The position numbers and the translations under genes were made by a program. A DNA stretch of 64,000 bases from Stratiolaelaps scimitus (taxonomy: Eukaryota; Arthropoda; Arachnida; Mesostigmata; Laelapidae): the NCBI GenBank assembly GCA_019614645.1, contig JABWDB010000013.1, positions 3,834,501 to 3,898,500 on the forward strand. Reading direction: 5' to 3'. Below the pieces are notes generated by a model that made no database searches, was not told where the DNA came from, and was given only the letters and a program-made list of their open reading frames with translations. Shown one piece after another: positions 50,606 through 62,800 of the stretch; the first letter of the stretch is position 1, and each line of letters starts with the position of its first letter.

Positions 50606-51112
50606 AACCTCGGATAGTGGAGGGGCCACGGAACACCACGGCTCTCCAGGGTCATCGAGTGTGGCTGCACTGTGTGGTTTCGACAGTTTCGGCGGCGGCA
50701 ACGACCTCGGCCCCGTTGACCTCACCACTGTCAACAGCCAGCCCAACGACAGCTGGGGCGACTTCAACAATGCACGTGGCCAACGCGACAGCCAAGTTGA
50801 ACAGCACTTCGAGTCGAACGGGTCCTATGGCGTCAAGCATCGCTCCAACAAACGCGAGCGCATCTGGCCACCCCGCTGATGTCGGGTCTGGCCCAACGCC
50901 CGACCTCGTTGAACGTGAGGAGACACGCGTCACGTGGCAGCGTGATGGCCGAAGTCTTCACACCACGGTCGAAGGTAGCACCTGGACGGTTCTGGCCAAC
51001 GGGAGTTTGCGCCTCGACTCGGTCGACCACGTCGATGCCGGGCCGTATCGTTGCATCGCGAGGAACAGAAACGGCGTAGCGTTCAGCCAGCCAGCGTACC
51101 TGGCCGTCCACA
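50606..51112 (+). CDS. Internal exon encoding one Ig-like domain of a cell-surface receptor (partial gene)
   Basis: A 507-base internal exon, phase 1 at both ends, which is the classic arrangement for a single Ig domain. Counting the split first codon as residue 1, the B-strand cysteine is C23 (in VWLHC), the core tryptophan is W111 (VTWQRDG), and the F-strand signature DAGPYRC ends at C150, followed by an IARNRNGVA G-strand turn. The protein would be extracellular, part of an adhesion or axon-guidance type Ig superfamily receptor. Five N-glycosylation sequons are visible at N10, N60, N66, N83 and N132. The odd feature is the 88-residue distance from C23 to W111, where about 12-14 is usual; the extra part is rich in Ser, Thr, Ala and Pro. 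The YRCIARNRNG segment reminds me of Sidekick-like Ig domains, but Robo, Dscam or Turtle relatives are not excluded, so no symbol is given. The open frame runs upstream to 50545 only because the intron end happens to be open. Confidence 0.88.
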
Positions 51113-51118
51113 GTGAGT
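51113..51118 (+). other. 5' splice donor of the Ig exon
   Basis: GTGAGT follows the exon end ...GTCCACA. It matches the U2 donor consensus well and comes just after the G-strand of the Ig fold (PAYLAVH). It leaves one base of the next codon, so the exon is phase 1-1. The open frame reading on past it to 51211 is intronic read-through. Confidence 0.8.
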
Positions 51119-51465
51119 ATTGGGGAAGCACGCATGCAAGAATATCGTTGGATGTTAAATTGAGCCGAACATCTGTGAAGGATCTTAATTCGCGATTGAA
51201 AGGAACACGATAGCATTTAATCGATACGGTAATGGATATATGGACCTTTACCTCGTACGTCGGCTTTGTTTATTTTAGAGAGAACTAATATATTTTCATT
51301 AGTGTTTCATCAGTGAGACAACAAGCGCAGGAGATGTATGCAGCGGCTGGCTATAAATCAAGCATTTGAAGTCCGTGTGTGGAAAAGTAGCATTTATTTT
51401 CGAAACGTTAAGGATAGACCCAACTGTATGCTGTGTCTCTCTTCAGAGTCCACCTGAGCAGCTAG

Positions 51466-51496
<31 letters not shown>

Positions 51497-51513
51497 GTAT
51501 GTGTGTGTGTGTG
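51466..51513. repeat. (TA)n(TG)n compound microsatellite
   Basis: About 14 TA units pass into a TG run, about 350 bases into the intron that follows the Ig exon. Confidence 0.95.
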
Positions 51514-53833
51514 GTGAACGCTGACCCGGAAGCGTCAACAATAATTAGCGGGCTCGACGTTGCACTAATTCTGCTTCGTCCCTCGTCGCACAGCAAATGA
51601 TAATGATCATTGAACACAAGCTAAACTTCACATGTATTAGTAAGATGTCACACGTGTTGGTCATCATATTTCCGTGCCGTTGAGGGATTGAGATCCGAAA
51701 ATAATAATAATAGATAGTCCGATGGGCCTCTACTTGGCCCGTCGGATGGCCGGCATCACATGTAATTAGAACTCGTGTCAGACGTTTGCTATGCTCTGGC
51801 TCGAAGTACGAGCAGCATGTTTATAATAGGATTATTACGACAATGTTAACGACCCTCGTACGACGGCATAGCCATTCCGTCGCATAGCCGAGCCAGCCTG
51901 AAACCAGTACAGCTTACTGGATGACCCGGAAACCCCGTCCTGACAATGCAAAATATTCTCGTACGAGGAGGAGAAAAAAAAGGTCATTGTAGTAGATACG
52001 AAGCAAAAGCCAACAACAACCATATAATAAATTGCACAACCATGCCGTGCCGCGTTTTTCTGTGATACATTTTTTGCCTGGAACCCAACGATAATTCGTA
52101 GATAGACGTCTCAATTAGCTATCAAACGCCGATGATAGGGGGCTGATACTTTTCCGTCCATTGAAAACTATCAGCCGTAATGGTATATTTCGGCTAGATT
52201 CAACCGAGACAAAATATTTGAAACATCTGGTTTGTTCGTGTACGTCAATCTCAGTAGTTGGGAACTACACGAAAACTCACAACTGGACAAAAGTCCATTC
52301 GATTCATATATGAGACGCATACACTTCATATGTACAGTACATGGATTACTGGGTCGAATTTGTGGTGTACACTACGCCGGCATATACTTCGTTCTCGCGT
52401 CATCGTAAACTGAGAAATGAACGGCGACAACAATTTAATATTCTCCTCAGTGGTGAGAACAAAGGCGGTTCTAAATGCAACCCACCAACCAGCCACGCGG
52501 CATGCTCTGATCACGGCTTCCTTATCATGGTCCCGCGGCGACTGCTTCAGCAAGTCAAGGCATAGTCGTTCAGGTCCTGCGCATAGCTCCATAGCAAGCA
52601 CATAATGTGTTGAATGTCTCAAATCATTATACTTCGCTAAATGGGCCTGTTTACGGCGATGTTTTATCGAACACGCTCGCAAGTAGCTTAAGTCTTAGCT
52701 GCATCTTAGACAACATCTACAGTAACTGTAAGTTAGGAACCACTTACGCTGTTTCCCGTATAGTCGGATCTGATCTATGCTCACGTTTCTACCTTTCATC
52801 GGGTCGATGTCCGTCCTTCGAAAACCCATGTAATAGCTACGAAATTCGTCATACAACTTCGCCTTATCACATTTGCCGTCGTTCGTCTTCGCTGAGCGGA
52901 GGTGAATTCTGCGAGATTATAGCGTCGATATGATTATCCCCTGGTCCATATGCCGACAAAACCCGAGTCATCATGGTGCATGAATACTAGACTTAGTCTG
53001 CACCGAACCTAAATGCATTTGCCGGCGAATGCAGAGCGGCTAGCCAGTGCAGTGGGAGCAATGAGCGCAACCATTACGCTCCTCGTTGTCCGGCCCTATT
53101 TACGATAGAAATGGGCCAAACGTCTGCAACCCGACAAACGAAAGTGTAATGAAAGCTCAGAGGAGATGCACAGCATTGACAACTACGACTACGGCTGCAG
53201 GGTCGTAGTTCTCTTCGAAGGGCAGGCTAAACGCGACGATTACAGACAATGACAGGCGTGGAGGCGCTCGACGAGCGACTACTTTAGCGCACCATGTCGT
53301 CGTATTGAGTCGCCTGACCTTAGCTGCGCAGAGCCGCATCCCACGCCCGAACCCACATCCCGATGACAATTCTGGTGAGTGCCGTTGTTAGCAATAGAAC
53401 AAGGCCGAGCGGACTCTGGCTGGTTGCATAAGGCTCGTAGTTCCATCGACGTGGAGTGTGGAAGTGTTCAGCGCCAACAGTGGCCTTCGCATAAGGCCTG
53501 TGTTTATGTGGCCACGATAATGGTGTTAGAATTTGTCATAGCATATGTCTGCTCTAGTGTATGTATGAATGCAAGATGTCATGTCGGCTTTCATATAACT
53601 TACAAGAAAAACGTGGCTTAATATCTGTGACCGACGTTTGACTCCGCTACTAGATTTCACTGCATGGACAGGAGAGATTCACATTTAAAAATTGGCGGAC
53701 GTGTTTTTCACAAATTAATGCCGCAGCAGACTAGCTGTTTAAATTCTGGCCGATGTCTCACGAACATTGCACTTTTGCATCTTCTATAACGCGGAATTTT
53801 ACACGCACACACATAAATACATATTTATTCTTT

Positions 53834-53869
53834 ACACACACACATGTATATATATATATATATATATAT
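53834..53869. repeat. (AC)n(TA)n compound microsatellite
   Basis: A short AC run joins 11 TA units. Confidence 0.92.
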
Positions 53870-54333
53870 CTTTGACGATTTGCCAGTCTTCCATCCATCA
53901 AATTAGTCGTTTGCGCTTATGTTTATTTCTTGCACATATTGTATATTCGACATCTACTATCTCCACGTGCTTAAAAGTTCGCCTCTAGACTAAGTGGTAA
54001 CATAAAATATGTAACATTCGAAGCTCATAATAAGCAAAGTAACTTGAACTCGAATCGACACAGTACATCATCAAAAGCACATGCTTCTATATGTTCCCTG
54101 TGCAATAATAATTTAGCGATCTCTTCCGTTTCGTTTCTGTGATCCGCCTTTGCCGATACCCACACGCATCAGTCTACGAATTGTGTGCTTGACGAGAATG
54201 TTCTTCATTGTGGTCCGAGGTAAGGGAGCTAGTTGAAGCTCGATCATTGTCCCACGACTGTATAATAATGGGATGACAACGAGTTCGATAGTTGCGTTGA
54301 TGCCAGCTAACCTCCCCTTGATGACGGTGCAGG

Positions 54334-54351
54334 CTGTTGTTGTTGTTGTTG
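54334..54351. repeat. (TTG)n microsatellite
   Basis: Six TTG units. Confidence 0.85.
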
Positions 54352-57300
54352 ATGGGACGATACAGCTGAACCTAGCCTCGTCATTACACCGACATATTGG
54401 TCGTAGATGACACGACGTGATTCGCACGTACGTGCGAAAAATGTTCAAACGACAAACTATGTCCGTGTGCATGTTGGCGGTGCCGAGTCGAGATGGTGAA
54501 CATGGAAGAGATGAATTCTAGGGACGATGTGAGTTGGTCACAAGGGCTGTCGCTTCGAAAGTGTTTGGAATAATGATCTTCATAGGCAGCAGCGTAGTAG
54601 AACACTGTTTAGTCAACGGCTCGTGATAAGTTAAAATGAGAGGTATTTTGAAAATGTTGAAGAGTGAAAAGGGCCGGTTCGAAACGGCCAACGTTGCTTT
54701 GGGATTCAACCAAAATGTCTCAGAATGCTCCTCCACTATAATGTTATTATACTGCCACATTCTATACACTCAAGAGATGTTAGGCCACGGGCTTTAGGGA
54801 TGTGTAGATGCAATTAATAAATTTACGAAACACAATATCAACACAAAGCATAAACCTGAATACGAGCAATACAATACTGTGAGAACATGTCGCAAAGTAT
54901 AGACAACATCTTCACTCGAGTGTTTCTCTGTCAAACGATGCCATAGCATCCTGCTATAGCCTATGCTGTTTCAATTTGCTGACTTTTCAGGAGAGTGTCC
55001 AACTCACTCTCGCCCCGCCCTCTCTCTCTGTATAGATCGACATGAAGCAGTAGTTTGGTATGGGACTATTCGCCCTATCAGCCCCTCCGCATGCGAATGA
55101 CCGGCAGGCTATGGGTTTAAGTGTACTTCTGAATGGGTTGTGTCGCTGTATGAGTGTACGTATGTTCGTGCCCTGTGTCCGTACGAATGAGAGAGACCAT
55201 TGCCAATGGGCGTCGCCTTCCTAATATGAGTCCCCGAGCGTGACCCCAGTTCCCAGTCGCCCCCTTTTGAGATATTCGCGCCCCGCTGAATCCGTCGAGT
55301 TCGTCTCCTGGATGATCTACTCCCACATGGCCGAGTTCTCTCACATTCGCTACCACCGCGTGTTCCAAACGCCCGTCTCTCGCTCGTTCACTCTCCCATC
55401 CAGCAAGTCCACAACGATGGCGGGGTAAGCTAGGGGTGCCCATCTCGACTGGGGTTGTTGGCTACTTAGCATTCGTAGCGTCCCATACCCGGTGAGCCCA
55501 CACCACCCCACCTCGGCTGGGTTGGGCCTGGCCGATCCAAATGGAACACATCCACATGGCTGGCCAGATAGACCCTTCGTACGCGGCTCGGTCTGCTTGA
55601 CGCGCATGGCCAAGCGAAGTCTTCTTTCCCCGGGTCGATTCTGTCGACAGACAGACGAGACGAACCGACAGTCGACGCGCGGAACGAAGCTGTCGCCGTA
55701 GCTCGGCCAGGCACCAGCGTCAACGCCACGCGATGCAGCTACAACCCCCAATTGCATCTGTGCTAAGAGGAGAGAATAGAGAGTTGGGGGCTTGCGCGAG
55801 CGAGTTCGGGCTTCCCGGTGTCTCTTTGTTATGCACTTCGACTGGGACATCACTTTTGGGCTGCGTCCCCATCGTCGCTGCCTCGGCGTCCAGCTCCCGA
55901 GGCGCCCTTCTCCTCCATGTGTCTGTCGTTTCCTATAAAGGCCGTAGGCAACAGCAGCAGCGGCAGCAGCACGAATGAAGATGCTTGCTTTGCTAGGGGA
56001 TAAGCGAGGGGCGCCGGAGAAGACGTTCGCCTACTGGAAGGGTACATCGAGCACCCTGTAAGAGATGTCGCGCCATATGGAAACGACGACGGGAGCAACC
56101 GAAGCGGCTGTCGATTTACGTCCCGACACAACATCGGGGGTCTAGAATGGGGCGGCCGGAAAACCCCGGAGCACTCCATTCCTCTCGAGCGGCTGCTGCT
56201 TCTTTTTCGCCTCCTCCGCATCCTCCCATTGCGTTTGCTGGCCTTGACGACGGCTGGGCCGTATCCGTACGATGCCAGCGAGCGGCACCGGCATTGGGTT
56301 TGATAACGCCAACTGCTTTGCGTTGCGACGACGGCCGTCCGTTTGCGTCGACGGAGGGCGGTCGTCGTCAGCAGGAGGCGGATGAGATGTGGAACGAATC
56401 ATCCGCCCCCGTTGTTGCTATGGCCCGGGAAACAGCCTAGTCTTCTACATGGCGGCCGTCTGAGGAGTGGCAGACACAATTGTAAACGAGTAGGGAGAGG
56501 CGGCCCATGATACGACCAGACGGGACTTCTTTACTCCCCACAACAACAGCAGCAGCAGCATCAGGCGCGAGAAAATGGGACGCGAGATGGGTACAAACGG
56601 ACAGACTTCGTTCGGACACCCGCGCATCAACTGGCCGGCAACTTGAAGGCGACATATAGCGTATGTCATCGCATAGTACTGCGCAGCCCTCTTTTTGCAA
56701 CTGAGAATAGGATTGTTGGGCCAATTCTCGAAATTGAATTGTCAGCGACAGTTTAGTTCAGGTGATGATTTCAAAGGAATTATAGACGACTTGATAATTG
56801 ATTTGATTGGATTAACAGTTAATTGATCAGTTGACTTTTAAGTGGACCCCATCAGTGGGTCCCCGTTACATGTGTGTTCTTTTCGATAAACGTTGAAAAA
56901 TGCGTTCAGACCCGATGCGAATATGAATCTTTATTGATGTTTAGTAGAGAATGACGTTTTTGAAATATAACTCATATTCATGACCTATCATCACTACGGT
57001 CCTTTTGTCCGCTTGAGGCCTGATAACAGAATATCAAGACGGTGAAATTCGCCTAAATTCTTTCATAATCTTTGCCCGTGCGCACTGTGCATTAGAACGC
57101 ATCTCGCGACGTAATCTAAACCGCCTTCGTGCACCGACTCTTATTCCTTTGACTTCTCGCTTCTGCATGGGATGATTTTATTCTTATCTCGTCTATAAAT
57201 GAAAATAGAGCTGAGAATCCTTCGAGAGGGGGTTCATGCGCTCGAGTTTTCTCAGTAGCCCATCCTTCTATGGCGAACTAAAGACGGGGGGTCTGCTACC

Positions 57301-57765
57301 ATCGACCCCCGGGTATGGACATGGCGGTAGCAGCGGGACTCGACCCGCTTGAACACAGATAGAAAGGCACACCGAAGGGCGTTGTGTACGCCTCTCAGCG
57401 CTCCGGGACGCTTCGATGAAACAGGGTAGCACGGAGGAGACCCGAAGGGCTGGACGAATCACTTTATTGAAATGTATTGGCCTGTCTGTCGGTTCTCGGT
57501 TCCGCCATACGCACGCACAATGACACCCCTCCGTGGGGAGCCACAACGGGAGCGGTTGCTGTTAGTCCTCCTGAAGCGCTGGTGACGACGACGACGAGCT
57601 TTCAGACACAGAGGTTGAAGTCGGGCGAACCTGCTCCTCTGCCAAGTAGCGTCCATTCCTATGTCCGTCTTGCTCAGAACAGGACCAGACTCGCCTCGCA
57701 GAATCCAAGCTACAAGCTGCAGGGGTACCAGCTAGAGGGACCAATGGGGCAGCATATAGAGGGAG

Positions 57766-57781
57766 CGAGAGAGAGAGAGAG
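57766..57781. repeat. (GA)n tract
   Basis: Short GA run inside the 55.0-58.6 kb GC-rich block. Confidence 0.8.
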
Positions 57782-58831
57782 TGGTGCTGGTAGAAGCAGT
57801 GGCAATGCCGGTGGTACGCGCCGTCCGGGCGAAGGCGTATTGGCCGCAATGGCGAACATCCCACCTCGCCGATTTGAAGGGAACAAAGTGGGGAGGGTCG
57901 TTTCTCGCTGCAAGCATCAATGGCCACGGACTGGGCACCACAACGAGGTATCCTTTGTGGAAGGACTGCTGTGAGCTCTAGCCAGCGATTTGAGTTGGCT
58001 TGCGAACGGGGAGCGGGCCACGATGCGGGAAGAATCGTGGCAGGAGTAACACGGGGGAAGTACAGCCGTGAGTAGGGCGCAGGAAAGCCCGTAATGGAAA
58101 AGTTGTTTTCATCAAAGTTGCGTTGATAGGCTGTGAAGTTGGCCGACCCCCGCCGTCCTGTGGATGGGTGGAGGCCAAGGTGGACGGAGAAGCGAAAACG
58201 GGCTGACCAGCGAAAAAGACCAGACATTGATGCGCTCGCCACCGCTACTACAACTACTGCTGATGGCAAACGCAGGAGGGCCGCCTGTTTGAGGAAGGGA
58301 GAGCGAGAGAAAGAAAGAGCAACGAAATGAGGGGGTCGTTTGGCCTGTGATGATGTCTGCCTTCCCCCAAAGCAAGTCAGTGAAGGAGATGGTGGCGGAT
58401 TGTGACGCGTTCTTCAAAGCTCCCGATGGCCCGATGACGGTGGCGTCGACAGTACACGTTCAGTTCACAGTCATTGCTGGATGAGGGTAGTCGCAACGCG
58501 CATTGTGCACAGTGGCCTGTCTACGGTAGGAGGATGAGGAGAACGCGGTACACATTTTCAATCGAACAAAGTGTATATGTGGCCTCCCTCTTTCGCCCTG
58601 TGGCCAACGAGCAATCCCAACTAAGATAGTTTCAATCGTGTCCACATGCTGTATGAAGATCTACATATAATAGAGTGTCTCGTAACTATTATAAAATTAC
58701 CAGACTGATAATAGCAGACGGATTTAAGGCAATGGAATTAGAGAATAGCATTCATAGGTATTAGTTAATATCACTTATTAGTTAATATGGCAAGTAGTTA
58801 GTACTCGTTGTATACATCCATACGGATAAAA

Positions 58832-58854
58832 CATATATCTATATATATATATAT
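58832..58854. repeat. (AT)n microsatellite
   Basis: AT run with one C. Confidence 0.9.
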
Positions 58855-59814
58855 CAGATTTGCCGTCCATTAATACCCGGAGTTGTGGTGATGTTGCCAG
58901 CCATCGTCCTTCGTGGCAGCACTCTTATATGCTCCATCATCCTGCTTGACTCAATCCCGTGTCCCCCAAACATGGTTTGCTAATACCGAGGTCATCAGCG
59001 CATCAACCAGCATCCTCGATTGCCGATCCATAGAGCGTGGCCATGCAAGTGTGGGCCAGTTGACCCCTGTTAGTCTGTTCTGCCGCGAAGCCCTCAGGCG
59101 GTCTGCCTAGGACGACATCGGGCAGGTTAACGGCTGGTCCCTGATGGCTCGGGGGGGACGATGTGCGGGTCAAGGAATTGGGACCTCGAAATGACGAAAG
59201 CTATGGTACAACGGTATGCTGAGTTCTGCTCAGTAGAACCCTGCCCCCCGCTGCCCTAGGCACAGAAAGATAGAGCGAAAGTGGCAGGTAGGAAGACCGA
59301 ATCTTAGACGCTCACTGAGTAGCGTCTGTGGTCTTCGAGCAAATGGCGGTCGGTCACACCGCCTGTCATGTAACCAACGTCCTGATTGGGAATAGGGGAA
59401 AATATCTAGCAGATCGATTGGTGCTGTGACGTCGCGCGGAAATGTTCTACTAATGTTGTTACTGCTAGCACACTTCTGCTGGTGCTATTTTCCAGCCGCA
59501 CATGTCGAATATTTGCGAGCAACATAAAAACATCCTTTTTCTTTTGTGTTTCGTCGGCACCACCAAGTGGTCAGCAATACAGGAGGAACGAAGCTGCCAC
59601 CTTGGATACCGATGTGCTTGCTATACACCTTTAAACCTATGATGGTTATAGACATGTTAAACTCATTGATATGTGGTAAGAATCTCGTAGGTCGGTACTT
59701 TTTTCTTGATGCTATTACGTTTCTCCATTGTCTACGCGCTTCCTTTCTTCGAAAAAAAGTAGGAAATCAAGTTGGTGCGAAGCTCTTCTGGTATCCGTCT
59801 GAGCTCAAACAAAT

Positions 59815-59827
59815 ACATATATATATA

Positions 59828-59861
<34 letters not shown>

Positions 59862-59874
59862 ATGTATGTGTGTG
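59815..59874. repeat. (AT)n(TG)n compound microsatellite
   Basis: About 22 AT units with one CT interruption, then CATG and a TG run; reads as an IYIYIY run. Confidence 0.95.
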
Positions 59875-62800
59875 TAAACAGACAGCGACGGACATAGCAG
59901 CAGCGTTAAGAAAAGAAAGAAAAACCCGTTTGGATCTCATGGGAGAACGCTGGCTAGCTGGCAGGTGGCGGTAGTACCAGCAGCAGCAGCAATTTGTTGT
60001 GCTGCCTCGTCCCGTATCTTACCGCTCGTCGCTCCTCCATCCCCGAGTTGGAAAGGCCAAAACCTCGACGGTGTCGAGCTAGACGGGCTGGCTAACCTAT
60101 GAGCTTGCCGAATCGTTCAATAGATGCTACCTGGCATGCATGGCTGGTCAAGCGCGGACGAACTGCCTGTTTGAGTCGCCTCTGAGCGTCTTGCAGCTGA
60201 CTCTCCGCGTTTCGTACTGTAATCCTTCGCGTCTTCGTCCTGCCGACTACTGCCGCTCCTGAGCATTCTGCTTCTTCCTGTTGTGTTCCCCTTTCAACTC
60301 CGGACTTCCTCATTCCTCTTGAGCGAATGTCGCTCAGCATTGGCTAGTTCATTCGGGACGCCAGAGCTGTGAGCTGTTTAGACGCGTTATCTCGTTCACT
60401 TAGGTCCGAGGTTTCTTGTTTGCGTGCGGATTCAGGTATATTTCATTCTGATATATGACCTTTGTTGTGATGACATGTTGACCTAGCATAAAACGTAAAG
60501 TGTTATGTAAAAGAGAGCGAATTAATAAATTCGGTTTAGACTGATTATAACTATGGTTAACTATGGAACTATAATACTAATCGCTACGAGTCAGTAACGG
60601 GTTCCCAGGCCTAACTATACGACCACGAAGCCTGTTTATATAAAAAAAAATGTGGTCCTTAACGGTATTCGGTCCTCGTCGGAATAATAGAATTACCTGT
60701 ATGTGCTTTAGTGACAGCAAATTCAATAACGCGTCTATAAAAAGCAGCTTCGTTTTCAGTTATGTAAAGTTAATAATAATACTTCCAAGACTCATTAAGG
60801 CGTTACCTATAGGCGAACCATTAGTGGTTAGTCATAAAACACTTTTCGAGTTGACTAACTCCCACTCGTCCCCTATATGACAGAGCTCAGCAATTAACCT
60901 TAGCTATTATTTTTGGGACCTGTCGGAGCCACCGGTGGTTAGTTAGAAGTCGGTTAGAAAGACCCGTTGTTGGTCCTCGTTGTTTCTAGAAACAAAACGT
61001 ACACAAATGCATCCATATTATAAAGAATGCAATGTAACGCTTGTTGTAACTAGGTACTGCTTACAACGCATTGCAAGCTCATAGTATTTTTTTAGTCGAA
61101 GGTCTTCGATACCAGGTCTGTCTCTGTCTTTGCTAAACGAACACAATGGCTATTTGCTGAGAGGACTACAATAAGCTGGTTCGCTTTGAGCCACTATTGG
61201 TGTATTGTCCTCTTGCCAGGCCTTGCGAACTGAACAATCTGAACTCGAAAAAAGGCTCCGTGGCCACACAGAATCAATGCACAATCACGGAGGCATTGTT
61301 AGAAAGCGCTAGGTCTTTGTGCTTGTCCAATGCTGCTCCAACCCTTCGCCTCGATTTCTCTCACTCGTCCGACGTAAATGCATCAACGAATTCATCTGAA
61401 GGTTCTTAACGGAGGTTTTCATTTATATCTGGATAACTAAGAGGTAATTGGCAGCAAAGAAATCCGGGTTCTGTCGTGTGAGGAGGGCGCAGGGCTAATT
61501 TCATAATTTTCCTTTAGTAATAGGGATATTTATGAGTTATATATTATAATAAGAGCAATGTCTCTTGACATTTGTATTACTTATTTTATGTTATTTTTTT
61601 TATTAAACCTAATGTTATTGTTGTTTTTTTTGTTCGCGTTAGGCATATTGCAAGGCAGCGCATCAAAAATCCTCAACCGTATGTCTTTGTTGTGACACGC
61701 GTATTAGAAATTGGTTCGTTGAAGGATCAAAGGCCGCTTTACCGCAGAGGGGCCTTCACCTTAATCATTTTAATATACTCACAAACGCAATTGCAGCTAG
61801 CACTTGTAGCCGAACAAAGCGTATATGCAACCAGGGGATGAGCGCCGATTGACAAAATTGATTATATAACTGGGGGCCTTTTTTTAATATGCGAGATTTC
61901 AACCCGTCACAATCAAACCACTGGATGGTATCTGCCAAAATGATCTTCTCTGCGAGGTAGTTAAGGATAAGACAATATAACCGCCACCGACTCCTGCAGA
62001 CGTGCTCATATCAGCATTCAATAGGACTCCACATCGATGTGGGGAGTGTATTTCTATATGTCCTTTACTCTGCGCGTTATCGCAATGTTTCCTCGTTGTG
62101 GAAAACACCCGGAGAGAACAGCCAGCGCACATTATGGCGGTAGTGCTGCGTGTACGTGAAACAGTGCTACTACCAGTCGCTTTTCACATCAGCATTTCCC
62201 AGTCGGTGGCAGCTGGAGGAACTAAACGGGAGGCAGCGCGAGGCGTCATGCGGACTACCCACGCAACAAATATCCCTGCGACGTGCCCGGCCGCCAAAGT
62301 CGGCGAAATCCTAGAGACGCTCGACTTCAAAGGCTCTCACACGTACTCAAACCTATGTAGGTACTTCGAACCCGTACAGGAGGCTTCCCGTGTCTCCACG
62401 TCCCTGGTTCCTTATATTTTCGCAGTATGCAGTAGTCTACTGTATACGATCTGAAAAAATCGCGACCGATGCGCTACCTGACTTCTGCCACGTTACTCGT
62501 AAGTGGTACGTCGAACAGTGCTGGCGAAGTGACGCCGTTCCTCTATTCGTGCATCGGGATATCTCGTACAGTTGGGTATCTGTGCTCCAACCCTAAACCC
62601 GACTCTGCCCACCCGCATCCCCTCTGCCACAAGCAAACCCATTTTTACCACGTAGAACAAAGGCGTACATTGTTGCGCACTTTCGCTGCCTTTCGTGTTC
62701 TGGACTTTCGTGTACTGAACTATGTCTCAGTAGACGTTCAGTTCGGATTCAAGCATTCGACTCCGACGGCCACGATCTTCCTCTTCATCACTGCCCGCCG

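Noticed and set aside
57562..58269. 235-codon minus-strand open frame
   Set aside because: Ser/Pro/Arg-rich, no domain, opposed by a long plus-strand frame in the same GC-rich DNA; GC content alone explains the lack of stops.
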